Shown here: positions 31,243-38,007 of the stretch, piece by piece
How positions within the stretch are numbered: the first letter of the stretch is position 1
Layout: each line of letters opens with the position of its first letter
Virus record (IMG/VR): IMGVR_UViG_3300032296_002122
Span: 1 to 40,101 of that record
DNA length: 40,101 nucleotides
Origin: a virus
Reading direction: 5' to 3' (one strand)
The notes under the pieces: model-generated
Databases searched by the model: none
Told to the model about the DNA's origin: nothing
Seen by the model: only the letters and a program-made list of their open reading frames with translations
Position numbers and translations under genes: made by a program

Positions 31243-31919
31243 AGCTAACCAGCAAGGCGGACAGGGAGTTCGGCAAGCAGATCAGCAGAGGGCTTCAGCC
31301 GAAGACGATCGAGAAGATCAACCGCCCTGTCCCTAACGTCCCGAAGAAGCAGAAGCAGCTCACCACGCAGGAATGGAAGTTCGTCAACGAGTTCGTAGCC
31401 GGGGACGGCCACGTGACTCTGCGGGAGGCCGTGGTTCGTGCAGGGTGGCCAGAGAAGAACGCCAAGCGGCGCGCCGAGGATCTGACCGACCCAGACAAGA
31501 ACCCGCACATCGTCGCTGCGATCCAGAAGATGCGCGCGGAGATGGCCGAGAAGTACGGCACGACCTACGAGCGCCACATGCGCGACCTACAGGTGATCCG
31601 CGACCAGGCACTGGCGGCGGGAGCCTATGGCGCTGCTGTCCAGGCTGAATACCGTCGAGGCCAAGCCCTGGGCACGATCTACATCGATCGCAAGGAGATC
31701 AGGCACGGCACGATCGACTCCATGAGCAAGGAGGAGGTCATGCGCAAGTTGCAGGAGATCAAGAAGCTGTACGGCAACGGCAGCCCTGTGATCGACGTCA
31801 CACCGGAACAGGTAGCCGAGAGTCTGGAAGAGGAACCGAAGGATGCCAGCGAAGCCAGAGACGAAGCTGTACCAGAGGTTGAAAGAAAACCTCCCAAGCT
31901 GCCTTTTTACCCGGATTGA
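31239..31919 (+). CDS. terS: Terminase small subunit (probable)
   Basis: A 226-residue protein. I start it at GTG 31239, overlapping the previous stop, with GGAG upstream. QLTTQEWKFVNEFVAGDGHV and TLREAVVRAGWPEKNAKRRA (about 41-80) form the helix-turn-helix region of Terminase_2-type small subunits, which bind pac or cos DNA. The middle (RHMRDLQVIRDQALAAGAYG then AAVQAEYRRGQALGTIYIDR) is a helical assembly region like that of other phage TerS proteins, and the C-terminus is acidic. The subunit would oligomerise on phage DNA and recruit the large terminase, which here lies 6.1 kb away. Confidence 0.8.
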   Translation: MKLTSKADREFGKQISRGLQPKTIEKINRPVPNVPKKQKQLTTQEWKFVNEFVAGDGHVTLREAVVRAGWPEKNAKRRAEDLTDPDKNPHIVAAIQKMRAEMAEKYGTTYERHMRDLQVIRDQALAAGAYGAAVQAEYRRGQALGTIYIDRKEIRHGTIDSMSKEEVMRKLQEIKKLYGNGSPVIDVTPEQVAESLEEEPKDASEARDEAVPEVERKPPKLPFYPD

Positions 31920-32265
31920 GTCACGGGTTAATCAGGGCTTCCCGGACTGTCTGGTTGCCCTGCCCCGCTCGGGTACTTTTGCCCCTCTCGAGCTGAAGGT
32001 CGTGACGTATGGGCGGCGCGTTCGTTTGTCTCCGCATCAGGTCGCCTTCCATGCGCGCCATGCCGAGATCGGATGCACGACGTTCATTTTGGTTTTGTTC
32101 GTCCCGTACAAAAAGACAGCGAGTAAGGATGGTCAACTGCTGCTGTACCGTGGGGATCAGGTACTCGAGCTCGCGCGTGCGGGAGTGGATACGACCCCGC
32201 TCGCGTCGTGGCACTACGGCAGCATGCCGTGGGGCATGCTCGAACTGGAGTTGATGAACAGTTGA
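31843..32265 (+). CDS. VRR-NUC-like PD-(D/E)XK endonuclease
   Basis: A 140-residue nuclease-fold protein. RIESRVNQGFPDCLVALPRS (about 23-43) contains the catalytic-type GFPD, and LELKVVTYGRRVRLSPHQVA (about 49-68) contains the ELK motif and the following S-x-x-Q. This arrangement matches VRR-NUC and Holliday-junction-resolvase-like enzymes used by phages in packaging, recombination or nicking. It overlaps the small terminase by 77 bases, so the two are probably co-expressed. Likely acts on branched DNA before packaging. Confidence 0.75.
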   Translation: MPAKPETKLYQRLKENLPSCLFTRIESRVNQGFPDCLVALPRSGTFAPLELKVVTYGRRVRLSPHQVAFHARHAEIGCTTFILVLFVPYKKTASKDGQLLLYRGDQVLELARAGVDTTPLASWHYGSMPWGMLELELMNS

Positions 32266-32314
32266 CAAGTTGATCGAGGCGGGTTAGGTTCGCCGACGCT
32301 AGGGCTTTTCCTAG
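32262..32314 (+). promoter_or_regulatory. Promoter TTGACA-17-TAGGTT with leader hairpin
   Basis: A perfect -35 TTGACA (32262-32267) and a weak -10 TAGGTT (32285-32290) are 17 bases apart. The leader then has CTAGG (32299-32303) and CCTAG (32310-32314) as a hairpin, followed by TTAGAAAGCAGAAAGGTGAAAC and the ATG at 32337. The -35 lies in GTTGACAAGTTGATC (32261-32275), whose exact reverse complement occurs at 38011-38025. Confidence 0.55.
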
Positions 32315-32336
32315 TTAGAAAGCAGAAAGGTGAAAC

Positions 32337-32528
32337 ATGAAAAAGTTTAAGGTTTCGCTCGTTCGAATCGAGCACACGGTATATCAGCTTGAGGTCGAGG
32401 CCGACTCGGCAGAGCAGGCCAATGAAATAACCATAACCACGTGGAACGAAAATGAAGAGGCCTTCGTCGAGTTCGGCCTTGTTCACATGGAGGACTTCAT
32501 CAACGACATCGAGGAGGTGCTGCCGTGA
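32337..32528 (+). CDS. Small acidic hypothetical protein
   Basis: A 63-residue protein (MKKFKVSLVRIEHTVYQLEV ...), strand-rich at first and then very acidic (NENEEAFVEFGLVHMED). No family recognised. The AGAAAGGTG site is strong and the leader carries the phage TTAGAAAG element. The gene ends in a GTGA overlap with the next. Confidence 0.65.
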   Translation: MKKFKVSLVRIEHTVYQLEVEADSAEQANEITITTWNENEEAFVEFGLVHMEDFINDIEEVLP

Positions 32529-32824
32529 GCCGCCACACTCCTGCCCCGTGGACAGTAGACGGGCTTGTTACCAAAGACCTTGACGTTATAAGCCCCGATG
32601 GACGTATCGCTATGATCGACTGCGACGATATAGACGCAGAAACTCTGGAAGCTAACGCCCGTCTTATCGCAGCTTCGCCGGATCTCCTGGACGCTTGCCG
32701 CTGCGCGCTTGCCGACCTTAAGGGGTTGGCCGAGGCCGAGTGCTTTTCGTTGGGCGATCCCGCGCACCTAACCATCAAAGAGTTACGTGCTGCCATCGTC
32801 AAAGCCACCGGGGAGGCCGCATGA
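32525..32824 (+). CDS. Small conserved phage protein (EANARLIAASPDLL family)
   Basis: A 99-residue protein starting at GTG 32525, overlapping the upstream stop. SRHTPAPWTVDG at the start and EANARLIAASPDLLDACR (about 41-58) are hallmarks of a very common phage and prophage protein of unknown function, ending in a helix that includes ELRAAIVKATGEA. It is acidic and helical in its second half. ATGA overlap downstream. Confidence 0.8.
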   Translation: MSRHTPAPWTVDGLVTKDLDVISPDGRIAMIDCDDIDAETLEANARLIAASPDLLDACRCALADLKGLAEAECFSLGDPAHLTIKELRAAIVKATGEAA

Positions 32825-32967
32825 ACTGGACGGATTTACAAATTATCGACATGTACTATGAGGACGGCATGAAAGAGCAGGAGATCGCCGAGTCGCTCGG
32901 GATATCTTTGTTGATGGTGCATGAGGTGATTGCAGCATTCGAGGAATCGGAGGACGAGCAATCATGA
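32821..32967 (+). CDS. Small helix-turn-helix protein
   Basis: A 48-residue protein below the usual length cutoff. DGMKEQEIAESLGISLLMVH (about 14-33) is a clear sigma-4/AraC-like helix-turn-helix pattern, with the usual Gly-Ile-Ser turn. It is probably a small DNA-binding regulator. The start is fixed by ATGA overlap with the preceding stop. Confidence 0.65.
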   Translation: MNWTDLQIIDMYYEDGMKEQEIAESLGISLLMVHEVIAAFEESEDEQS

Positions 32968-33173
32968 CGCTACTGAAACACGATAAGCGGACGGCCGATC
33001 TACTTGGTGCCATCAAGGAGTTACTCGCCATGCCCGACTACAGCGACAGCAACGAGCGGCCACTGGCCGATATCATTCGCATTCGTCGTGTGGCGGTTAG
33101 CCGCGCGCGTCGATTAGTTGAACAGTATGAGGAGGAACCATGCCAAGGTGGGAGGGACGCGAGTCCACTCTGA
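32964..33173 (+). CDS. Hypothetical basic helical protein
   Basis: A 69-residue protein with a helical body (TADLLGAIKELLAMPDYSDS; RIRRVAVSRARRLVEQYEEE) rich in Arg. It overlaps the upstream gene by 4 bases and the downstream 46-residue gene by 34 bases. No family recognised. Confidence 0.55.
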   Translation: MTLLKHDKRTADLLGAIKELLAMPDYSDSNERPLADIIRIRRVAVSRARRLVEQYEEEPCQGGRDASPL

Positions 33174-33280
33174 AGCCTGGCACACTTCCACCAAAACCGA
33201 GGGATGCAGAAAAGCAGTTTTTCAAAACCGTTTTTAAGCTGTTCGGCTACTGGCTCATCCATAAGATTTTGGGCGGGTAG
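33140..33280 (+). CDS. 46-residue basic, aromatic peptide
   Basis: The gene is too short for standard ORF lists. ATG 33140 follows GAGGAGGAACC, one of the strongest ribosome binding sites in the window. The peptide is MPRWEGRESTLKPGTLPPK... with a Pro-rich start and a basic amphipathic C-terminus (FFKTVFKLFGYWLIHKILGG) that could be membrane-active. Translation of so short an ORF with so good a site suggests it is real. Its function is unknown. Confidence 0.5.
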   Translation: MPRWEGRESTLKPGTLPPKPRDAEKQFFKTVFKLFGYWLIHKILGG

Positions 33281-33332
33281 TTGACAGGCCAAAGGATGAG
33301 CGTATTTTAGAAAGTCCACCACCCATTGGTGG
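33281..33332 (+). promoter_or_regulatory. Promoter TTGACA-16-TATTTT with leader hairpin
   Basis: TTGACA (33281-33286) directly follows the previous stop, and TATTTT (33303-33308) lies 16 bases on. The leader then has AGAAAG, a hairpin with stem CCACCA/TGGTGG (33316-33332), and GGAGAAAG before the ATG at 33354. It would drive the two small genes and the DUF932 gene. Confidence 0.65.
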
Positions 33333-33353
33333 CATATACAGGAGAAAGTCAAA

Positions 33354-33545
33354 ATGTCCGAGTTAGTAAGTAACAGGCCGGCGATCGCTCCCGCAGCGTT
33401 CCGGTTTTTGGATTCTTTGAGAGAAGACGGCCACGTGAACATGTTCGGCGCGGCTCCGATGCTCGCCGATGCTTTCATGCTCTCGAAGCATGAGGCGCGT
33501 ACCGTTCTCGAAGCGTGGATGCGATCCAAGCAGGAGGCGAAATAA
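33354..33545 (+). CDS. Small hypothetical protein
   Basis: A 63-residue protein (MSELVSNRPAIAPAAFRFLD ...) with a helical C-terminus (MLSKHEARTVLEAWMRSKQE). The residues around RFLDSLREDGHVNMFGAAPM resemble small phage proteins with a GHINMFGAAPxL motif that I have seen but cannot name. First gene of the operon leading to DUF932. Confidence 0.65.
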   Translation: MSELVSNRPAIAPAAFRFLDSLREDGHVNMFGAAPMLADAFMLSKHEARTVLEAWMRSKQEAK

Positions 33546-33546
33546 C

Positions 33547-33702
33547 ATGACAGTGAGCAAAGACGTGACCGAGCTGTTGTCCCGACTCACCCAGAGTGAG
33601 CAGCACGACCTACTCGAGAGTTTGCGCGCGCGTTACGCGCAGGAGCGTCAAGCGTTCTGGCAGTTGATCGAAGGCTACAAGCCGACCAAGGAGGACAAAT
33701 AA
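33547..33702 (+). CDS. Short helical protein
   Basis: A 51-residue protein starting at ATG 33547, with AGGAGG 7 bases upstream; the longer ORF from 33469 lacks a site. Sequence MTVSKDVTELLSRLTQSEQH then helical acidic-basic repeats (DLLESLRARYAQERQAFWQL) and a Lys-rich end. No family recognised. It lies immediately before the DUF932 gene and may be part of the same unit. Confidence 0.55.
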   Translation: MTVSKDVTELLSRLTQSEQHDLLESLRARYAQERQAFWQLIEGYKPTKEDK

Positions 33703-33703
33703 A

Positions 33704-34807
33704 ATGGCGACGTTAATGGATGCCTCGCGGCAGTGGGCAACACGTCCACCAGAAGAGCGGTTTACGTCATTACCGGCCATGCGCGCCATGCTCGAACAGG
33801 TGCGCGAGTTGTCGCATGCCTCGGTTGTGAGCTCTCGCAGTCTCACGGCCGTACCTGTCAACGATGAGCGCGGATACTCTCGCGGAATCCTGATTCAGGA
33901 TTCCAACGGCAGGACGGCAGCTCCGTCAAATTGGGCGTTCGGCCAGTTGGCGAGCCTGTCGGGAGCACCGGCTAGTTATCTGCGGACGTTACCGGCTCCG
34001 CTTGTTGCCGATTGCCTCAATTATGGTTTGAAGGTTGAGCGAGATGCGGCCGATGTTGGGATGCTGTACACAGGCGAAAACCAGAAAGCCCTCGAAGTCC
34101 GCGCGGCCACTGGTGCGCGATATGGTCGCATCTGGAACTCGGATGTAGTGCGCGCCCTCGAGGATCGGTTCGGGGATGGCGTGACGGGTGACTTTCGAGT
34201 GCCGGGAGAATTTGGAAAAGGCCTTGCAGAAGTCACGCGAGACAACACGACATTGTTTGCGAGCGATCGCGATATGTTCGTGTTCCTTGCCGATGAGCAG
34301 AATCGAATCGAGTTACCTAACAGGCGTGACGGCAAAACGGGCGCGCTCGCGCGTGGGTTCTTTGTCACAAATTCGGAAGTCGGCGCGGGTGCTCTGAAAA
34401 TCAAAACATTCTTATTCGATTACGTTTGCAAAAATCGGATTGTCTGGGGCGCGCATGAGCTCGAAAGCATTTCGATTCGCCACACTGCAAGCGCACCGGA
34501 TCGATTCATTGAAGAGGCTGCACCGGCTCTGCTCGAGTACTCGCGCGCGAGCTCGTCGAACATCACAACAGTGCTGCGATCTGCACAGTCGTCGAAGCTG
34601 GATAAGGTCGAGCAGTTTTTGGCGGGTCGGTTCGGGGCTCGTATCGGCGAGCGTATCGCGGCGGTACATCTTGAAGAGGAGGGACGGCCAATCGAATCGG
34701 TGTTCGATGCGGTGACTGGTGCGACAGCCTATGCGCGCTCGATTCCGTGGACGGCCGAGCGTGTCCAGTTTGAAGAGACGGCGGGAGCTCTGCTCGATGT
34801 AGTTTGA
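33704..34807 (+). CDS. DUF932 (phage/plasmid-like) protein
   Basis: A 367-residue protein with the signatures of the DUF932 family (TIGR03299-like, phage/plasmid proteins): WAFGQLASLSGAPASYLRTL, DRDMFVFLADEQNRIELPNR, RGFFVTNSEVGAGALKIKTF and the C-terminal block EQFLAGRFGARIGERIAAVH. The family is widespread on phages and plasmids and its biochemical role is unknown. The start has GGAGG 8 bases upstream. Nothing catalytic is evident. It precedes the amidoligase and glutamine amidotransferase genes and is separated from them by a terminator and a promoter. Confidence 0.8.
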   Translation: MATLMDASRQWATRPPEERFTSLPAMRAMLEQVRELSHASVVSSRSLTAVPVNDERGYSRGILIQDSNGRTAAPSNWAFGQLASLSGAPASYLRTLPAPLVADCLNYGLKVERDAADVGMLYTGENQKALEVRAATGARYGRIWNSDVVRALEDRFGDGVTGDFRVPGEFGKGLAEVTRDNTTLFASDRDMFVFLADEQNRIELPNRRDGKTGALARGFFVTNSEVGAGALKIKTFLFDYVCKNRIVWGAHELESISIRHTASAPDRFIEEAAPALLEYSRASSSNITTVLRSAQSSKLDKVEQFLAGRFGARIGERIAAVHLEEEGRPIESVFDAVTGATAYARSIPWTAERVQFEETAGALLDVV

Positions 34808-34830
34808 CCAGGCATCGAGGCGTTCGAAGA

Positions 34831-34868
34831 AAAGAGGGGGCGGGGCTGTTGTCTCGCCCTTTCTTTTT
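34831..34868 (+). terminator. Intrinsic terminator after DUF932 gene
   Basis: AAAGAGGGGGCG (34831-34842) pairs with CGCCCTTTCTTT (34855-34866), including two G-T pairs, around a 12-base loop, and T residues follow. The loop contains the -35 box of the promoter for the next operon, so terminator and promoter are superimposed. Confidence 0.75.
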
Positions 34869-34898
34869 GCTATGATCGGCGGCGGGGCGACTTGCCCC
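34849..34898 (+). promoter_or_regulatory. Promoter TTGTCT-16-TATGAT and leader hairpin for amidoligase operon
   Basis: TTGTCT (34849-34854) and TATGAT (34871-34876) are 16 bases apart. The leader has a hairpin GGGGC (34884-34888) with GCCCC (34894-34898), then TAGAAAGATAGAAAGAGG before the ATG at 34923. The -10 matches consensus at 5 of 6 positions. Confidence 0.7.
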
Positions 34899-34922
34899 TA
34901 GAAAGATAGAAAGAGGTTCAAA

Positions 34923-36344
34923 ATGTCGAACATTTTCGAATTGCCCTATTTTCAAGCCGTTTTCGCCGATCCGGATCGTCGGGAGGCACTTGCGCAGCGG
35001 ATCGCTGATCGGCTCGTTAATCCGTTGAACACTCTCGGCGGCTACCGTCAATTCCGGCAGCGCATGCAGTGGTTCGCCGGGTTGTGTGAGGCGGCGCGCC
35101 GTTGTGATGACGCGACCCCGTGGTCTCTCGTCTCGCAGGTGGCAAGGCTTACCGCTGATGAGGACGTGTTTTCGCCGTCTCTCGAGTGGCATCTGGCGTC
35201 TCTCGATTACGTGGTCAGTGATCGAGAGTCGTCGCGCCTGTTCCATCGTTGGGAGTTCGTCGAGGACGATCGTAGTTATGCGGTCGATCGCCTGTCCGAG
35301 TGGGGCTCCTTCTCTGGGTGCGAGTGCTGCGGCGAGTCGTTCCCGATAGGTGATCTCGCGGACGCGTACGGCGGCGAGCTCGTCTGTGAATCATGCCGGG
35401 ACGACAGCTACACGTGGTCGGAGTATCACGACGCATGGGTGCACTGTGACAGCAGCCGACCCGCTATCGATCAGGACGGGAGCCGCTGCCTGATTCATCA
35501 GGATGCGGACGACTTCGAGTATGACGAGGATCGCGAGATGTACATCCACGTCGATTACATCCGAGAGCGTCGAGTTATTCAGGGCTACCATTCTTCCAAA
35601 GGTGCGTTCGAGTTTCGAGCGGATGACTGGTGTCGGCAGTTCAATCGATACATGGGCGTCGAGCTCGAAGTCGAGGGTTACAGTCGCGATCCAGAAGAGG
35701 CGGCGCGCGCCATCCATCAGTCAGTGAATGATGGCGTGTTCGGTCGTCATGTGTTCTTCGAGCGCGACGGCAGTCTGTCGAGCGGGTTCGAGATGATCAC
35801 CCATCCGCAGAGTCTCCCGGCTCATCGAGAGCTCTTTACGTTCCTTCGCGATCCTGCTCTGGTTCGAGGTCTGCGCAGCCATCGAACGACGACGTGCGGC
35901 CTACATGTTCACGTGAGCCGATCCGGTCTCTCGAATCTCACGATCGCGCGCGCGGTCACGTTTGTGAACGATCCGGGGAATGATGCTTTCATTACTGCGA
36001 TCGCCCGGCGGTATTCCACGTCGTTCTGCAAGGTCGTCGAGAAGGATGTCGAGACTGCTCACCTCTCGGCTGATCGGTATGAGGCGATCAATCTAACGGG
36101 GCGCGAGACGATCGAGTTTCGGATCTTTCGCGGTTCGTTGAAATATGAGGCTGTGATCTCGGCCATCGAGTTCTCGCATGCCATCCTCGAATACTGCGCG
36201 CGACCGGAGACGAGCTCGAGCGCGCTCAATGCTCACGCGTTCTTGGCCTACTGTGCGACTCACCTCGAAGCGGAGACGCGCGTCATGCGCGCCTATGTTG
36301 CCGATCGCACTGCGGGTCTCTTTCAACACTCGGAAGCGGCCTGA
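34923..36344 (+). CDS. Zinc-ribbon plus amidoligase (GS-like COOH-NH2 ligase) protein
   Basis: A 473-residue protein. Residues about 1-125 are helical. A four-cysteine zinc ribbon follows (C133-x2-C136 and C155-x2-C158), then an acidic linker. The C-terminal domain shows amidoligase_2 motifs: GVELEVEG with Glu247 and Glu249, ERDGSLSSGFEMITHP (Asp282, Glu290), CGLHVHVSR (His328, His330), and RYEAIN ... TIEFRIFRG (Arg385, Glu398, Arg400). Proteins of this glutamine-synthetase-like fold are predicted ATP-dependent ligases joining a carboxylate to an amine. Ammonia could come from the glutamine amidotransferase encoded next. The substrate is unknown. Confidence 0.8.
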   Translation: MSNIFELPYFQAVFADPDRREALAQRIADRLVNPLNTLGGYRQFRQRMQWFAGLCEAARRCDDATPWSLVSQVARLTADEDVFSPSLEWHLASLDYVVSDRESSRLFHRWEFVEDDRSYAVDRLSEWGSFSGCECCGESFPIGDLADAYGGELVCESCRDDSYTWSEYHDAWVHCDSSRPAIDQDGSRCLIHQDADDFEYDEDREMYIHVDYIRERRVIQGYHSSKGAFEFRADDWCRQFNRYMGVELEVEGYSRDPEEAARAIHQSVNDGVFGRHVFFERDGSLSSGFEMITHPQSLPAHRELFTFLRDPALVRGLRSHRTTTCGLHVHVSRSGLSNLTIARAVTFVNDPGNDAFITAIARRYSTSFCKVVEKDVETAHLSADRYEAINLTGRETIEFRIFRGSLKYEAVISAIEFSHAILEYCARPETSSSALNAHAFLAYCATHLEAETRVMRAYVADRTAGLFQHSEAA

Positions 36345-36364
36345 CGGCCTCGGAGGTTTTCATC

Positions 36365-37309
36365 ATGTGTTTATTAGTTCATCAGCCATCGAGCACCACG
36401 TTCTCGGATGAGTTCTTGGCGGACGTCTACTCGGGCAATCGAGACGGCATCGGCGTTATGTATTCGAGCGGCGGCCAGCTGGTCGTCGTCAAGGCTCTGC
36501 CGGCCTCGGTCGATCAGTTCATCGCGTTCTATCGTGAGCACATCGAGGGGCGCGAGTCTGTATGGCACGCGCGTATGCAGACTCATGGCGATATCGATCT
36601 CGAGAATTGTCATCCGTACGGCGTCACGTCTCGCGTTGCGCTCGCACATAACGGGATTCTCTCGACTGGTAATGCGTGGGACAAATCAAAGTCGGACACG
36701 TGGCACTTCATCCGAAACGTGATTCGCCCGGCCGTCGAGGCTGACGAGTCGATCGTGCTCGATCCGACTTGGCAATCGTTCGTCGGTAGCCTGATCGGAA
36801 GCTCGAACAAGTTCGGGATGATGACAGCGAGCGGGTCGGCGGTGATCATCAATCGCGCGGCCGGTGTCGAGTTCCGTGGTGCGTGGTTGTCGAACACGTA
36901 TGCGTGGAGTGCGCAGAAGTTCGGAGTCGGCGCGCGCTCGGTGAGCACTCGCTACACGTCGAGCCGCATCTGGTCGGGCTACACGTGGGACGACGACGAT
37001 CTGGAGCCGTACGTTTCGAGCTCGCGGTCGCGCTCGATGCCGTCGGGCGAGTCGCTGCCTCGTATCACGCGCGCGGCGCGCAATTCGTACATCCGGGGAA
37101 CACTCACCCAGTGGGTGCTCGATGCTCCGTCGAAGGCTGCCGCGCTCATCAATGCAATCGAGGACGACAACACTGGCGCGAGCGGCGAGCTCGCGTGGAA
37201 GGATCCGGAGCTCGTCGTCGAGACGATTGCGGATTGGTTCGAGGGCGAGGGCATCGAGCCGCCATCGAGCTCGAGCGTCTATCTGCGCGATCCGTGGGTG
37301 ACTGACTGA
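36365..37309 (+). CDS. Class II glutamine amidotransferase-like protein
   Basis: A 314-residue protein with an N-terminal nucleophile Cys2 (MCLLVHQPSS), NRDGIGVMY (25-33), WHARMQTHGD (67-76), NCHPYGV (81-87) and LAHNGILS (93-100). These match Ntn-type glutaminase domains, in which Cys2 releases ammonia from glutamine and the conserved Arg, Asn and Gly bind substrate. The C-terminal 150 residues are Ser/Arg-rich and family-specific. The ATG follows a GGAGG site and lies 21 bases after the amidoligase stop, so the two genes form an operon. It probably supplies ammonia to the amidoligase. A strong terminator follows. Confidence 0.85.
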   Translation: MCLLVHQPSSTTFSDEFLADVYSGNRDGIGVMYSSGGQLVVVKALPASVDQFIAFYREHIEGRESVWHARMQTHGDIDLENCHPYGVTSRVALAHNGILSTGNAWDKSKSDTWHFIRNVIRPAVEADESIVLDPTWQSFVGSLIGSSNKFGMMTASGSAVIINRAAGVEFRGAWLSNTYAWSAQKFGVGARSVSTRYTSSRIWSGYTWDDDDLEPYVSSSRSRSMPSGESLPRITRAARNSYIRGTLTQWVLDAPSKAAALINAIEDDNTGASGELAWKDPELVVETIADWFEGEGIEPPSSSSVYLRDPWVTD

Positions 37310-37331
37310 TCGATCGCGAGCTCATCGAGCG

Positions 37332-37363
37332 AGAGAGGGCGCCCATGTGGCGCCCTTTCTTTT
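37332..37363 (+). terminator. Strong intrinsic terminator after the amidotransferase
   Basis: AGAGAGGGCGCC (37332-37343), a 5-base loop and GGCGCCCTTTCT (37349-37360) form a 12-bp stem with one G-T pair, followed by TTT. It closes the amidoligase operon. Confidence 0.9.
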
Positions 37364-37434
37364 GGGCGATCGGGTGCTCGTTGTCGAGTTGAGAGTTGAC
37401 CAGGTATGTCTCGTTGGAGCGAGTTGGTATGTGA

Positions 37435-37495
37435 TCTCGAGCTCGCCCTGGTGGTGTGCGATCTCGAGCGGGAGCGTCGGTCTCGAGCTCGCCCT
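37435..37495. repeat. 15-bp direct repeat TCTCGAGCTCGCCCT
   Basis: The 15-mer TCTCGAGCTCGCCCT occurs exactly at 37435-37449 and 37481-37495, 46 bases apart. Both copies contain overlapping CTCGAG and GAGCTC palindromes. The copies lie in the GATC-rich non-coding region. Confidence 0.8.
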
Positions 37496-37625
37496 TCTGG
37501 GCTGGTCTCCGGTCAAGCTTGGCGCGAGGGGGTCGCGCCCTGCTCCGTGGTTCGTGCTGCTTTGTATGTGATCCGGGATCCTCGATCCTCGGGTCGTGAT
37601 CCGTGAGCTGTTGCGCGTGCTTCTC

Positions 37626-37685
37626 GATCTGCGGATCTCGGATCTGCGGATCTCGGATCTGCGGATCTCGGATCTGCGGATCTCG
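37626..37685. repeat. 15-bp tandem repeat, four exact copies, built from GATC
   Basis: The unit GATCTGCGGATCTCG is repeated four times without change (starts 37626, 37641, 37656, 37671) and runs into a partial GATC. Each unit contains two GATC sites, at alternate spacings of 8 and 7 bases. No gene covers it convincingly. Confidence 0.95.
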
Positions 37686-38007
37686 GATCGGTGATCTGTT
37701 GTCGTCGTCGAGCGTCGGTGTTCGTGATCCGTGGCGCGCGATCCTCCAGCTGGCGCGCGTCGGCCTCGATGCGCGATCGATCGGCCGCGATCCGGTGCTC
37801 GATGTTCGTGATCCGCGAGCCGTGGCGCGCGGGACGTGTATGTTTCTCCCTGCCCTGGTGGTGAATTCTTTGAGGGTGGCGGCTCAAAAAAATGGCCGGC
37901 TTCGTAAAGGCAGGGGCAAATGCCCGATTTCACACATCCGATGTGCTGCAAAATAGTTTTATTGTCTAGGCGGGGGAGGGGTACCCCCGGTAGAAAAAAG
38001 GGCCCCG

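Noticed and set aside
37626-37685. CRISPR-like array
   Set aside because: The units are 15 bp, directly adjacent and identical, with no spacers and no cas genes, so this is a plain tandem repeat.
37322-37951. 209-codon open frame on the minus strand of the GATC-rich tract, with a repeated RRSEI element
   Set aside because: Its amino-acid repeats simply mirror the 15-bp DNA repeat, composition is low-complexity, it lacks a ribosome binding site and it crosses a strong terminator.
37603-37956. 117-codon open frame on the plus strand over the 15-bp repeats (GSRIC repeats)
   Set aside because: Low-complexity product of the repeat with no ribosome binding site, overlapping equally open frames on the other strand.
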